In this document: positions 25,266-33,879 of the stretch, piece after piece | Layout of the letters: every line of letters begins with the position of its first letter | How positions within the stretch are numbered: the first letter of the stretch is position 1 | Assembly (NCBI RefSeq): GCF_028561565.1 | Contig: NZ_JAQQTE010000022.1 | Span: 127,716 to 191,715 of the forward strand | Source of the DNA: Gilvibacter sediminis | GTDB lineage: Bacteria; Bacteroidota; Bacteroidia; Flavobacteriales; Flavobacteriaceae | DNA length: 64,000 nucleotides | Reading direction: 5' to 3' | Position numbers and translations under genes: made by a program | The notes under the pieces: model-generated | Database searches by the model: none | Told to the model about the DNA's origin: nothing | The model's input: the letters and a program-made list of their open reading frames with translations, nothing else

Positions 25266-26312
25266 ATGTATAAAATCACCTTTTCTCTTTTGCTGATCTT
25301 GTGCTTAGCAGCTTGCAAGAATACGCAGTCCAACTCCCAAGTAGAACCAGAGTCTACAGCGGTCAACGATACGCTCACCTTTGTTTTTGCCAGTTGTAAT
25401 GATCAGGAGCGAGAACAGCCCTTGTGGAATCCTATTTTAGGACATAAGCCAGAACTCTTTATTTGGGGCGGTGATAATATCTACAGCGATACGCGTGACA
25501 GCTCAAAGATGCGCGCAGATTACAACAAGCAGTTCAACCAAGCAGATTACACCAAACTTAGACAACAAACCAAAGTCATTGGAACTTGGGACGATCACGA
25601 TTATGGTGAGAATGATGCCGGAGCGCAATACCCGATGAAGATCAAAGCGAGCGAACTTTTCTGGGATTTTATGGAGTTGCCAAAAGGAGATAGTTTGCGC
25701 GATCAGCCAGGAGTGTTTCATTCCTATGTGCACAAAACAGATCAAGGATCGGTCAAGTTCATTATGTTGGATACTCGCTACTATCGCGATCCGCTATTAA
25801 AAAGTGAAGATCCCGACAAGCGCTATACGCCTTGGCCAACGGATCATGACGGTTGGTTTTTAGGGCCATTACAATGGGTTTGGTTGGAAAACCAATTGAA
25901 GGACACCGCGCATGATTTCACCTTCATAGTTAGCAGTGTACAGTTCCTAAACAACGCGGATCACGGCTGGGAGAAGTGGGGCAACTTTCCTGCAGAGCGC
26001 ATCAAGATGTATGAAGTTTTAAAACAGGCGCAATCCAAAAACATCATTTTGCTTTCTGGGGACCGACACCATGCAGAAATGTCCAAAGATGATCAGGCGG
26101 GTCTGGGATATCCTTTACTAGACTTTACCGCCAGCGGCTTGACTCACACCTTTCCAGGTTCTCCGCTTGAGCCGAGCGAATACCGCTGGGGCGAGGGAAC
26201 CAAGGAGCTTAATTTTGGTCTGATCAAAGTCCATCAACCTTCCAAAACGGTAGTTTTTGAGATTCGAGGGAAAGACGATGTGCTAATTGAGCAATTTATT
26301 CAGTCTTATTAG
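25266..26312 (+). CDS. PhoD-like metallophosphatase lipoprotein
   Basis: 348 residues with lipobox LAAC. The body is a PhoD/alkaline phosphatase D-type metallophosphoesterase: FVFASCNDQ at the domain start, LFIWGGDNIYSDT near 70, GTWDDHDYGENDAG near 112, DTRYYRDPL and LLSGDRHHAEM near 262. It should cleave phosphate mono- or diesters outside the cytoplasm. The calcium/iron-binding residues of the D-D-H motifs look intact. It stands alone between divergent nrnA and downstream ndk. Confidence 0.88.
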   Translation: MYKITFSLLLILCLAACKNTQSNSQVEPESTAVNDTLTFVFASCNDQEREQPLWNPILGHKPELFIWGGDNIYSDTRDSSKMRADYNKQFNQADYTKLRQQTKVIGTWDDHDYGENDAGAQYPMKIKASELFWDFMELPKGDSLRDQPGVFHSYVHKTDQGSVKFIMLDTRYYRDPLLKSEDPDKRYTPWPTDHDGWFLGPLQWVWLENQLKDTAHDFTFIVSSVQFLNNADHGWEKWGNFPAERIKMYEVLKQAQSKNIILLSGDRHHAEMSKDDQAGLGYPLLDFTASGLTHTFPGSPLEPSEYRWGEGTKELNFGLIKVHQPSKTVVFEIRGKDDVLIEQFIQSY

Positions 26313-26368
26313 ACTGAATAAATACTTAAGAATCAAGTTTATTTTGCGGTTAAAGAATCGTTAAGCGC

Positions 26369-26398
26369 TTGCAATCTGCTTGAAAAGGGCTACTTTTG
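26369..26398 (+). promoter_or_regulatory. Consensus promoter of ndk
   Basis: TTG (26369-26371), exactly 19 bases, TACTTTTG (26391-26398). Ideal Bacteroidota promoter. The ATG at 26420 follows after 21 bases. The in-frame TTG at 26396 lies inside the -7 box and cannot be the start if this promoter is used. Confidence 0.75.
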
Positions 26399-26419
26399 CA
26401 CAAATTTTTTACACCTGAC

Positions 26420-26839
26420 ATGAGAACAGACAGAACATTTACAATGTTGAAGCCCGACTCCGTTGAAAAAGGACACATCGGAGCGATCTTAGAAAAAATT
26501 ACAGCCGCTGGTTTTAGAATCGTAGCTATGAAGCTTACGCAAATGACTACCGATGATGCCAAGGCTTTCTACGCAATCCACAAAGAGCGTCCGTTCTTTG
26601 GAGAATTGGTAGAATATATGACACGCGGGCCTATCGTTGCTGCGATCTTGGAAAAAGAGAACGCTGTTGCTGACTTTAGAACCCTAATCGGTGCTACAAA
26701 CCCAGAAGAGGCTGCAGAAGGAACTATCCGTAAATTGTATGCTGCTTCAATCGGTGAGAACGCTGTTCATGGAAGTGACAGTGATGAGAACGCTGCTATT
26801 GAAGGGAATTTCCACTTTGCTGGAAGAGAGCAGTTCTAA
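26420..26839 (+). CDS. ndk: Nucleoside diphosphate kinase
   Basis: 139-residue enzyme that transfers the gamma-phosphate between nucleoside triphosphates and diphosphates through a phosphohistidine. Signatures are [16 protein letters not shown] at the N-terminus, the loop [21 protein letters not shown], and the active-site histidine in [12 protein letters not shown]. Starting at the ATG at 26420 gives the normal family length. It is monocistronic, convergent with the DUF721-lipoprotein-recF run. Confidence 0.97.
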   Translation: MRTDRTFTMLKPDSVEKGHIGAILEKITAAGFRIVAMKLTQMTTDDAKAFYAIHKERPFFGELVEYMTRGPIVAAILEKENAVADFRTLIGATNPEEAAEGTIRKLYAASIGENAVHGSDSDENAAIEGNFHFAGREQF

Positions 26840-26851
26840 AACGCATCGCGC

Positions 26852-27148
26852 TTAGCGCAAAACTAATTTCTTAATCATTTCTGTGCCCAATTCTTCATTG
26901 AGCATGGAAATGATTTTTTGTTTCCCGTAACTGAGTTCTTCACGAAGCACAGAGGAGGTCAGTCTCACATAAAGGGTTCCAGATTCCAACCGAATGTCTT
27001 CTGTGTAACCGGCAATGGCTTGCCCCATTATTTTGTTCCAAGTATCGCGCACGTTCATTTGATCCATGCCGCGCTTGAGCTTCCCTTGCCCAAAGAAATC
27101 CTTCAGGGCATCACCAAGACTTAGATGTTCTCGATTGCGCTTACTCAT
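26852..27148 (-). CDS. DUF721 (DciA-like) protein
   Basis: 98 residues with the DUF721 core: AWNKI-type segment here as RDTWNKIMGQAIAGYTEDIRL, then LYVRLTSSVLREELSYGKQKII. DciA, a DUF721 protein in other bacteria, loads the replicative helicase; the link here is by family only, but the gene's place two genes downstream of recF fits a DNA-replication role. The ATG at 27148 overlaps the stop of the lipoprotein gene in ATGAGTAA (eight bases). Confidence 0.85.
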   Translation of the reverse strand: MSKRNREHLSLGDALKDFFGQGKLKRGMDQMNVRDTWNKIMGQAIAGYTEDIRLESGTLYVRLTSSVLREELSYGKQKIISMLNEELGTEMIKKLVLR

Positions 27149-27566
27149 CACCTAGAATGTTTGTCGCCTTATAAGGCTTGTATTGATACTGTGTTCCTTC
27201 TTGATCCTCTAAAATGAGTTCGGTCTCATTAAGACGCACCACCTTTTCACGCCAGCTGTCATAAGGTGTGGTAAATTCAATGAAATGATCACCAGCCTCT
27301 TCAATGAGTCTAAAAACTTCGCTATTGTTGGTTTTAGCAAAAGTACCATCGAGCTTCGGGGCTAGTTTTTTACGAATTCCGCTCTCTGCGTTGGGCAATT
27401 CAAAATAGTCAACCACTAGGTTAGTCTGATAGGCTTTGACCACTTGACCGTTTGTGCTCACGGTTTCTATTTGCCAGTAGCCCTGTAAATTAGAATAGTC
27501 TCCGTTGAAACCAGAATGACAAGACCAAAGTAAAAAGCTAACTAAGATTCCGAGGAACTGTTTCAT
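27141..27566 (-). CDS. Small lipocalin-like lipoprotein
   Basis: 141 residues, lipobox LLWSC. The mature part begins with NLQGYWQIE, a lipocalin-style glycine-tryptophan first strand, and continues with short strands up to [19 protein letters not shown], typical of lipocalin-like Bacteroidota lipoproteins that assess a ligand or inhibitor role; no ligand can be named. The start overlaps the recF stop in ATGA, and the stop overlaps the DUF721 start, so all three genes are translationally coupled. Confidence 0.75.
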   Translation of the reverse strand: MKQFLGILVSFLLWSCHSGFNGDYSNLQGYWQIETVSTNGQVVKAYQTNLVVDYFELPNAESGIRKKLAPKLDGTFAKTNNSEVFRLIEEAGDHFIEFTTPYDSWREKVVRLNETELILEDQEGTQYQYKPYKATNILGDE

Positions 27567-28642
27567 AAGGCGATCATTTTATAAGATTGGTGGATGCTGC
27601 TTATTACGGCCTCAGTGCGATCCGCATGGGTGTCGCTGATAAAAATCTGACCAAAATTATCTTCTTTGACCAATTGTAGCAATTGCGCTACGCGAGACTC
27701 GTCCAACTTATCAAAAATATCATCCAAAAGTAGAATCGGGTTTTGGTTGGCTTTGTCTTTTACAAAGTCAAATTGAGCCAATTTTAAGGCGATCAAAAAC
27801 GACTTTTGCTGTCCCTGAGAACCGAATTTTTTAATGGGATGACCGTCTATTTCAAAGTTGAGGTCGTCCTTGTGAATGCCTTGACTGGTATACTGTAAAG
27901 CCTTGTCTTTATTGATGCTTTGTGTAAAAAGCTCCAACAAAGTGGTGTTTTCCAATTGGCTTTTGTAGTGCAAGCTCACCGCTTCGTGGCCGCCGCTTAT
28001 TTCTGCATACCGTCTGTTGAAGATAGGCGTGAACTGGGCGAGGAATTCTTTTCGTTTTTCGTGAATTGGCGTTCCCAACTGATCCAGCTGTTCATTATAA
28101 ACAGTCAACGTGTCTTCATTGTACGTATTGTTTAAGGCGAAGTACTTGAGCAAGGAATTGCGCTGAGACAGGACTTTGTTATAGTCCAAGAGGTTTTGCA
28201 AGTAAGCCGGATCATTCAAAGACAATACACCGTCCATGAATTTTCGGCGTACATCACTGCCTTCTGTGATCAAGTCACGATCTGCCGGAGAGATGATCAC
28301 CACAGGGATCAACCCAATATGGTCAGAAAAACGCTCGTAGGCTTTTCCGTTGCGTTTGATGATCTTTTTTTGCCCTTTTTTGTTGCTGATCAAGATGCGT
28401 TGCGGTTGCTCTTGATGGGTGAAATTGCCGTCGATCACAAAGAAATCTTCCCCGTGACGAATGTTTTGACTGCTGATAGGATTGAAATAACTCTTGCCGT
28501 AAGCCAAGTGGTAAACCGCATCTAAAACCGTAGTCTTGCCCACCCCGTTATTGCCCACAAAACAATTGATCTTGTGGTCAAAACTAAAACTTTGGCTTTC
28601 AAAGTTTTTGTAATTAACTAAGGATAAGTCGGTTAAAATCAT
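27563..28642 (-). CDS. recF: DNA replication and repair protein RecF
   Basis: 359-residue SMC-like ATPase that helps load RecA at gaps. Walker A is [15 protein letters not shown] near residue 30; the signature [17 protein letters not shown] lies near 265 and Walker [17 protein letters not shown] near 300. The N-terminal [17 protein letters not shown] is typical. First gene of the recF-lipoprotein-DUF721 unit, divergent from the TPR/ribH genes; no consensus promoter is evident on its side. Confidence 0.95.
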   Translation of the reverse strand: MILTDLSLVNYKNFESQSFSFDHKINCFVGNNGVGKTTVLDAVYHLAYGKSYFNPISSQNIRHGEDFFVIDGNFTHQEQPQRILISNKKGQKKIIKRNGKAYERFSDHIGLIPVVIISPADRDLITEGSDVRRKFMDGVLSLNDPAYLQNLLDYNKVLSQRNSLLKYFALNNTYNEDTLTVYNEQLDQLGTPIHEKRKEFLAQFTPIFNRRYAEISGGHEAVSLHYKSQLENTTLLELFTQSINKDKALQYTSQGIHKDDLNFEIDGHPIKKFGSQGQQKSFLIALKLAQFDFVKDKANQNPILLLDDIFDKLDESRVAQLLQLVKEDNFGQIFISDTHADRTEAVISSIHQSYKMIAL

Positions 28643-28765
28643 GTGCTGTCGCTCTAATCAAGACGGGTATGCTGAGACGCGGAGCTTAAAATCCGCAGTG
28701 CGAAACAGCCTGCAAATTATTGAAAATTAACGAATAAATTGTCTTTCAAATTCTAATAAAAATTA

Positions 28766-28773
28766 TATTTTTG
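28766..28773 (+). promoter_or_regulatory. -7 element TATTTTTG upstream of the YfgM-like gene
   Basis: Exact TAnnTTTG, 20 bases before the ATG at 28794. A TTG at 28739-28741 is 24 bases upstream, slightly beyond the usual spacing. The same gap holds a weak inverted repeat GCGGA / TCCGC (28679-28696). Confidence 0.5.
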
Positions 28774-28793
28774 CCCCGCAATAAATCAGCAGT

Positions 28794-29558
28794 ATGGCAA
28801 CGTATAAAAAACGCGGAGGAAGACCTAAAACAAAGGTAGAACAGCAAACCAAGCTCGAAGAAGATAGCGCAACGGCAGAGGTATTTAACACTCTGGATGA
28901 AGGAGCTAATAAAGCCGAGCAGTGGGTTGCAGATAATCAGAAGTACATCTTTGGAGTTATTGGTCTTATAGCTTTAGGTATCTTAGGATACTTGGCTTAC
29001 CAGACTTATGTGCAAGAGCCCAAGGAAGCCAAAGCGATGAATGAAATGTTCCAAGCGCAGAATTACTGGGAACAAGCCATGACTGCTACAGAAAACGATT
29101 CTTTGTTCAACCTCGCTCTTAAAGGAGGTAACGGGCAATACGGTTTTGAAGAGATCATCTCTAAGTACGGAGGAACTGACGCCGGAAACATGGCGCGTTA
29201 CTACGCTGGTATTGCTTATTTGCAAACGGGAGATTACAGAAAAGCCATTGAAAGCCTTGACGGTTTTAGTGCTACAGACGAGATCTTGGCACCTCAAGCC
29301 AAAGGAGGAATTGGAGATGCCTTCGCAGCATTAGGAGAATTCGGTGATGCTTTGAATTACTACAAACAAGCCGCTGATCTCAACACTAACGACTATACGA
29401 CCCCAAAATACCTTTTGAAAGCTGGTAAAGCTGCTATTGAGTCAGGTAACTACAGCGAAGCGGCTCAATTGTTAGCGCGAATCAAAGAAAACTTCCCAGA
29501 CTCTCCTTTCGTAGATGAAGCTCAGATCTTCTTAGGACAGGCTGAGGCGATGCAATAG
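28794..29558 (+). CDS. Membrane-anchored TPR protein (YfgM-like)
   Basis: 254 residues. A basic N-terminus (TYKKRGGRPKTK) is followed by one transmembrane helix near residues 51-68 (YIFGVIGLIALGILGYLAY) and a C-terminal helical region with TPR-like units (ARYYAGIAYLQTGDYRKAIE, GDAFAALGEFGDALNYYKQA, SGNYSEAAQLLARIKENF). This is the layout of YfgM-type inner-membrane chaperone accessories. The C-terminus would be outside the cytoplasm. It precedes ribH by two bases, so they form an operon. Confidence 0.82.
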   Translation: MATYKKRGGRPKTKVEQQTKLEEDSATAEVFNTLDEGANKAEQWVADNQKYIFGVIGLIALGILGYLAYQTYVQEPKEAKAMNEMFQAQNYWEQAMTATENDSLFNLALKGGNGQYGFEEIISKYGGTDAGNMARYYAGIAYLQTGDYRKAIESLDGFSATDEILAPQAKGGIGDAFAALGEFGDALNYYKQAADLNTNDYTTPKYLLKAGKAAIESGNYSEAAQLLARIKENFPDSPFVDEAQIFLGQAEAMQ

Positions 29559-29560
29559 TT

Positions 29561-30058
29561 ATGGCAACCGCAGGGAATAACCTATCGGCCTACAATAAAT
29601 CCGAAGTACCTAACGCCAAGGATTTTAAATTCGGTCTTGTTGTTTCTAAATGGAATCACGAGATTACTGAAGGTTTGTTTCAAGGTGCTTTTGATGCCCT
29701 TAAGGACTGCGGAGCAATCAATGACAACATTGTTCGTTGGAATGTACCGGGCAGCTATGAGCTGATCTACGGCGCCCAGCGCATGCGTGAATCTTACGAT
29801 ATGCTAGATGCAGTGATCGTTATAGGTAGTGTGATCCAAGGAGAGACCAAACACTTTGATTTTGTTTGTCAAGGGGTGACCAACGGTATTGCTCAACTCA
29901 ACGCAAGTGGAGGGATTCCGGTGATCTTTTGTGTCTTGACAGATAACACCATGCAGCAAGCCATTGATCGTTCTGGTGGCAAGCACGGAAACAAAGGAAC
30001 GGAAGCGGCTATTGCAGCGATTGAAATGGCGCAACTGCGCAAGGAAAGCAGGTTCTAA
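29561..30058 (+). CDS. ribH: 6,7-dimethyl-8-ribityllumazine synthase
   Basis: 165-residue enzyme of riboflavin biosynthesis condensing the aminouracil and dihydroxybutanone phosphate precursors. Motifs are VVSKWNHEITEGLFQGA, NVPGSYELIYGAQ, VIGSVIQGETKHFDFVC (catalytic histidine) and FCVLTDNTMQQAIDR. Normal length. It is the only riboflavin gene in the window. It follows the YfgM-like gene on the same transcript. Confidence 0.97.
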   Translation: MATAGNNLSAYNKSEVPNAKDFKFGLVVSKWNHEITEGLFQGAFDALKDCGAINDNIVRWNVPGSYELIYGAQRMRESYDMLDAVIVIGSVIQGETKHFDFVCQGVTNGIAQLNASGGIPVIFCVLTDNTMQQAIDRSGGKHGNKGTEAAIAAIEMAQLRKESRF

Positions 30059-30093
30059 AACCCCCTAATTTGCTCTGGCATTGTTTTTGTTTT

Positions 30094-30118
30094 GTTAAAG
30101 GAGAAAAGCCTCTTTAAC
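30094..30118. repeat. Imperfect inverted repeat after ribH
   Basis: GTTAAAG (30094-30100) pairs with CTTTAAC (30112-30118), with a weaker inner stem. No T-run follows on the plus strand, so I do not call it a terminator. Confidence 0.35.
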
Positions 30119-30135
30119 AAACGCGGCTATTTTAG

Positions 30136-30143
30136 TAAATTTG
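30136..30143 (+). promoter_or_regulatory. -7 element TAAATTTG before the small membrane protein/mutL run
   Basis: Exact TAnnTTTG ten bases before the ATG at 30154, giving a leader of only a few bases. No -33 TTG at normal distance. Confidence 0.4.
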
Positions 30144-30153
30144 GTAGAGTATA

Positions 30154-30441
30154 ATGGGAATATTCAAAACACGCAAGAACAAGAGATACGATTACGAACC
30201 TCGGTATTACAATAACGGGGGTAAGCGTCCTTTTGAGATGGGCAATCGTTTTGAAGAGTATCGCACCGCATCTACACCAGCTCGTGGCCTAAAGAACAAG
30301 TTCAAGCACGCTTGGGCCGACTACAAAGGCAATCCGAGTCATGATGTGAATAGACGGGTGGTGTTTATCATCGCGGTTTTGGTGTTGTTATTCCTGTTTA
30401 TGATTGATTTTGATCTATCCATTTTTACGAGTTCCCGATAA
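30154..30441 (+). CDS. Small single-pass membrane protein upstream of mutL
   Basis: 95 residues. A long basic and tyrosine-rich N-terminal part (FKTRKNKRYDYEPRYYNN) is followed by one transmembrane helix near residues 69-85 (VVFIIAVLVLLFLFMI), so the bulk should face the cytoplasm. Flavobacterial homologs are sometimes named riboflavin synthase beta by neighbourhood with ribH, but there is no similarity to that enzyme. Its stop is directly followed by the mutL start (TAAATG). Confidence 0.7.
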   Translation: MGIFKTRKNKRYDYEPRYYNNGGKRPFEMGNRFEEYRTASTPARGLKNKFKHAWADYKGNPSHDVNRRVVFIIAVLVLLFLFMIDFDLSIFTSSR

Positions 30442-32274
30442 ATGGCAGTTACGATAACGCGCTTACCCGAACATGTGGCTAACCAGATCGCCGCAGGAGA
30501 AGTGGTTCAACGCCCGGCTTCTGTAGTGAAAGAATTGCTGGAGAACGCTGTGGATGCTGGTGCAACAGATTTGCAGTTGGTGATCAAGGATTCGGGAAAA
30601 ACACTCATACAACTTATTGATAACGGCTCTGGGATGTCTGCAGAAGACGCTCAGGCCTGTTTTGAGCGGCATGCGACTTCAAAGATCCATCAAGCGGAAG
30701 ATCTTTTTAAGCTCCATACCAAAGGGTTTCGCGGAGAGGCCTTAGCCTCTATTGCCGCGGTGGCCCAGGTCAGCCTTAAAACGCGTACTGCAGATGATGA
30801 GGTTGGGACCGAGGTGAAAATTGCCGGCAGTGAGATCACAGAGGTCTCAGAATGTGTGACCCCTGTGGGGACCGTGCTCTCGGTCAAGAATTTGTTTTTC
30901 AACATACCCGCGCGACGTAACTTCTTAAAGAGTAACCCGGTAGAGTTAAGACATATCATTGATGAGTTCCATCGTGTGGCTTTGGCGCATCCAGAGCTCG
31001 CCTTTAGCTTACATTCTAACGATTCACTGTTGTTCTCTTTGCCTAAGTCGAACTTAAAACAGCGTATTACAGGAATTTTTGGCGCAAAGACCAAGGAGCG
31101 TTTGGTCCCCGTATCTGAGGAAACTGACGTGGTCTCCGTAAGCGGATTTGTGATCAAGCCCGAATACGCTAAGAAATCACGAGGGGATCAGTTCTTTTTT
31201 GTGAATGATCGCTTCATCAAATCGTCTTATTTGCATCATGCCGTAACTGCAGCCTTTGAAGGCCTGTTACGTGATAAGACCGTTCCTGGATACTTTCTAT
31301 TTTTGAAGGTGCCAACAGACAGTATCGATATCAACATACACCCTACCAAGACGGAGATCAAGTTCGATGACGACCACACCATCTACGCCATGTTGCAAGC
31401 CTCTGTAAAGCACAGTTTGGGGCAGTTCAATGTAGCCCCGGTACTCGATTTTAATAGAGATGAAACCTTGGATACGCCCTATGATATGAATCAGGCCAGT
31501 CCAAAGATGCCTAAGGTGGCCGTGGATCCAACCTTTAATCCGTTTAAGGAGAAGCCTGCTGCAAGCAGAAGCAATTATCAACGACTACAACAACATCAAC
31601 CCAGTTGGGAAGCCTTATACACGCAAGTGGACCCTGGAGATATCAAGACCGATCTTGAAGAGATCACTTTAGAGAGCCGTGAGGTGAGTGGTAGTTTCTT
31701 TGAGTCTGAACAGGAGCAGTCCCAATTGCCAAGTATGCAATTGTTTGGAAAATATTTAGCCAGCCCAACTAAGGGCGGCTTGTTGTTGGTGCATCAAAGG
31801 CGAGCCCATCAGCGGGTGCTTTATGAAGATTTTTTAAGGCGGATGGGGTCCGAGGCGGCAAACAGTCAAGCCTTGTTGTTTCCCTTAACTTTAGAGCTAG
31901 ATGCCAAACAACGCGCTTTGTTGCAAGAAGTAAGTGAAGGGATGACCCATTTAGGCTTTGAGATGAGCTTTGAAGAGCAGGTTTCATTGACGGCCATCCC
32001 AACATCTGTTCAAGCTGAGCAAGTAGGAGCGGTGGTTGAAAATTTATTGGCAGACCTAAGTGCTGATGTTCCTGAGTTGAGTTTTAGTGCGAATGATGCA
32101 TTGGCGAAAAGTATGGCGAAGAGCTTGAGTGTGCATTCGGGCTCAAAGATGAATCAAGATGAGCAACAACACATGATCAATCAGTTATTTGCCTGTAAAG
32201 ACGCTGCGGTGAGTCCTTTTGGTAAGCCGACCTTTAAAATAATTACGAACACAGAAATAGACAATAAGTTTTAA
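30442..32274 (+). CDS. mutL: DNA mismatch repair protein MutL
   Basis: 610 residues. The GHKL ATPase half is intact: HVANQIAAGEVVQRPASVVKELLENAVDAG at residues 9-38 in outline, LIDNGSGM near 60, TKGFRGEALASIA near 93 and LFFNIPARRNFLKS near 152. The C-terminal dimerisation domain has LLVHQRRAHQRVLYED (near 449-460) where nicking MutL proteins have DQHA(x)2E(x)4E, and SPFGKPTF where they have CPHGRP, so endonuclease activity is doubtful. It begins directly at the stop of the preceding gene and is followed without gap by the rhomboid gene. Confidence 0.95.
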   Translation: MAVTITRLPEHVANQIAAGEVVQRPASVVKELLENAVDAGATDLQLVIKDSGKTLIQLIDNGSGMSAEDAQACFERHATSKIHQAEDLFKLHTKGFRGEALASIAAVAQVSLKTRTADDEVGTEVKIAGSEITEVSECVTPVGTVLSVKNLFFNIPARRNFLKSNPVELRHIIDEFHRVALAHPELAFSLHSNDSLLFSLPKSNLKQRITGIFGAKTKERLVPVSEETDVVSVSGFVIKPEYAKKSRGDQFFFVNDRFIKSSYLHHAVTAAFEGLLRDKTVPGYFLFLKVPTDSIDINIHPTKTEIKFDDDHTIYAMLQASVKHSLGQFNVAPVLDFNRDETLDTPYDMNQASPKMPKVAVDPTFNPFKEKPAASRSNYQRLQQHQPSWEALYTQVDPGDIKTDLEEITLESREVSGSFFESEQEQSQLPSMQLFGKYLASPTKGGLLLVHQRRAHQRVLYEDFLRRMGSEAANSQALLFPLTLELDAKQRALLQEVSEGMTHLGFEMSFEEQVSLTAIPTSVQAEQVGAVVENLLADLSADVPELSFSANDALAKSMAKSLSVHSGSKMNQDEQQHMINQLFACKDAAVSPFGKPTFKIITNTEIDNKF

Positions 32275-32976
32275 GTGTATTCCATCTCAGAAACAGTAAA
32301 GGTTCTTTTGATCATTAACGTGATCGTTTTTGTAGGTACCATGAGTATGCCCGATACCATGTATCAGCTGTTCTCTTTGTACTTCTACGAGAATCCTTCG
32401 TTCAAATTCTGGCAACCGGTAACGCATATGTTTATGCACGGAAGTGTTTCTCATATCGCATTCAACATGTTGGGCTTGTGGATGTTTGGTACCCCGCTGG
32501 AGCGTCAATGGGGCTCCAAGCGCTTTTTGTTCTTTTACTTTTCTGCCGGATTGGGAGCGGCTTTGATCCATACCCTTGCTAATTATATCGATCTGCAGCT
32601 GGATATCAATTTCCTAACACAAGTGGGGATTGGCAGGGATCTCATTGACGAGGCTATAGCCAATGGACAGGTCTTTGTGGATTATCCAAATATTAACTTT
32701 GAAGGATATTTTGTGCCTGCTGTTGGAGCTTCTGGCGCAGTTTACGGCGTCATGACTGCCTTTGCCGTGTATTATCCGAACGCCCAATTGATGATGATCT
32801 TTTTACCCATCCCGATCAAGGCAAAGTATTTTGTTCCGCTTATTTTGATAGGATATACGGTATTGAATTTAACCGACAACTTGCCTGGAATTGCGCACTG
32901 GGCCCACGTAGGAGGAGCCTTGTTTGGTTTTATCATGGCGTGGAGTTGGCGAAAAACAATGTTTAATCCCCAATAA
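32275..32976 (+). CDS. Rhomboid-family intramembrane serine protease 1
   Basis: 233 residues with about six hydrophobic segments. The catalytic serine lies in VGASGAVYGVMTAF and the histidine in IAHWAHVGGALFG; the loop motif is HMFMHGSVSHIAFNMLGLWMF. All core features of an active rhomboid are present. It starts with GTG directly after the mutL stop; there is no ATG before residue 23, and the first helix would be lost otherwise. A loop insertion (about residues 105-142) separates two helices. Its substrate is unknown. Confidence 0.9.
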   Translation: MYSISETVKVLLIINVIVFVGTMSMPDTMYQLFSLYFYENPSFKFWQPVTHMFMHGSVSHIAFNMLGLWMFGTPLERQWGSKRFLFFYFSAGLGAALIHTLANYIDLQLDINFLTQVGIGRDLIDEAIANGQVFVDYPNINFEGYFVPAVGASGAVYGVMTAFAVYYPNAQLMMIFLPIPIKAKYFVPLILIGYTVLNLTDNLPGIAHWAHVGGALFGFIMAWSWRKTMFNPQ

Positions 32977-32978
32977 TT

Positions 32979-33857
32979 ATGGCACAAAACGATCTGCTTC
33001 AGAAATACAAGATGTCTAGCGTATTGATCAAACTCATAGTGATCAATGTGATTGTGTTCTTTGTGTTTTATTTGGGATCCTTCATTCTCAGAATCAATGA
33101 GGCCGATATGAAATCTTGGTTCGCACTGCCGTTGCAAACCTGGGATTTCCTTTACAAACCGTGGACTTTCTTTTCCTATGCCTTTCTGCACAGTGGGTTT
33201 TGGCACATCTTCTTCAATATGCTGATCCTCTATTGGTTTGGAAACATTGTCTTAAACCTGTTTAAAGAACGCACTTTACTCACCTTGTATCTTTTAGGTG
33301 GAGTAGCAGGTGGTGTCTTGACAGTCTTAGCATTTAATTTATTCCCTGCCTTTGATGGTTTCACCGTTGGAAATCTTCAAGGGGCTTCTGCCGCAGTGTT
33401 TGCGGTGATGGTTTTTATAGCCACATATACGCCAAACGCAGAAATGCGCGTTTTTATGTTTAACATAAAGCTTTGGCAAATTGCTGCCTTCTTTGTTTTG
33501 AAGGATCTTATTGCGATGCCCGCATCAGATAATGCTGGCGGTTTAATGGCCCATATGGGTGGTGCCATCTTTGGTTATACTTATGCCAAACAATTGGCCA
33601 AAGGCAATAATATCGGTGCTGGTTTTGAACGTTTTATGGATGCTTTAGTGGCTTATTTTAGCCCTCGTAAAAAGCGTCCGTTCAAAAAGGTACATCGCAA
33701 TCCCAAGGGAAACGTACGAAGCAGTACTACATCCTCTGCGAGCAGTAAAGACGAGCAGCAAAAGAAGATCGACGCCATATTGGATAAGATCGGCAAGAGT
33801 GGTTATGAGAGCTTGAGCAAGGCAGAAAAAGACTTCTTGTTCAAGTATCGGGAGTAA
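32979..33857 (+). CDS. Rhomboid-family protein 2 with cytoplasmic tail
   Basis: 292 residues. Six-helix rhomboid core with FLHSGFWHIFFNMLILYWFG, the serine in LQGASAAVFAVM and the histidine in GGLMAHMGGAIFGY, followed by a basic tail and a C-terminal helical element (KKIDAILDKIGKSGYESLSKAEKDFL, quoted in outline) that resembles the tail domain called DUF6576 in flavobacterial rhomboids. The nucleophile motif is GAS with A in place of the usual second glycine. It follows rhomboid 1 by two bases, so the pair is co-expressed. Confidence 0.88.
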   Translation: MAQNDLLQKYKMSSVLIKLIVINVIVFFVFYLGSFILRINEADMKSWFALPLQTWDFLYKPWTFFSYAFLHSGFWHIFFNMLILYWFGNIVLNLFKERTLLTLYLLGGVAGGVLTVLAFNLFPAFDGFTVGNLQGASAAVFAVMVFIATYTPNAEMRVFMFNIKLWQIAAFFVLKDLIAMPASDNAGGLMAHMGGAIFGYTYAKQLAKGNNIGAGFERFMDALVAYFSPRKKRPFKKVHRNPKGNVRSSTTSSASSKDEQQKKIDAILDKIGKSGYESLSKAEKDFLFKYRE

Positions 33858-33879
33858 ACAAACAATAAATCCGCGATCA

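Noticed and set aside
26848-26858. GCGC-TTA-GCGC hairpin between ndk and the DUF721 gene
   Set aside because: Four-base stem without a T-run is too weak to call a terminator.
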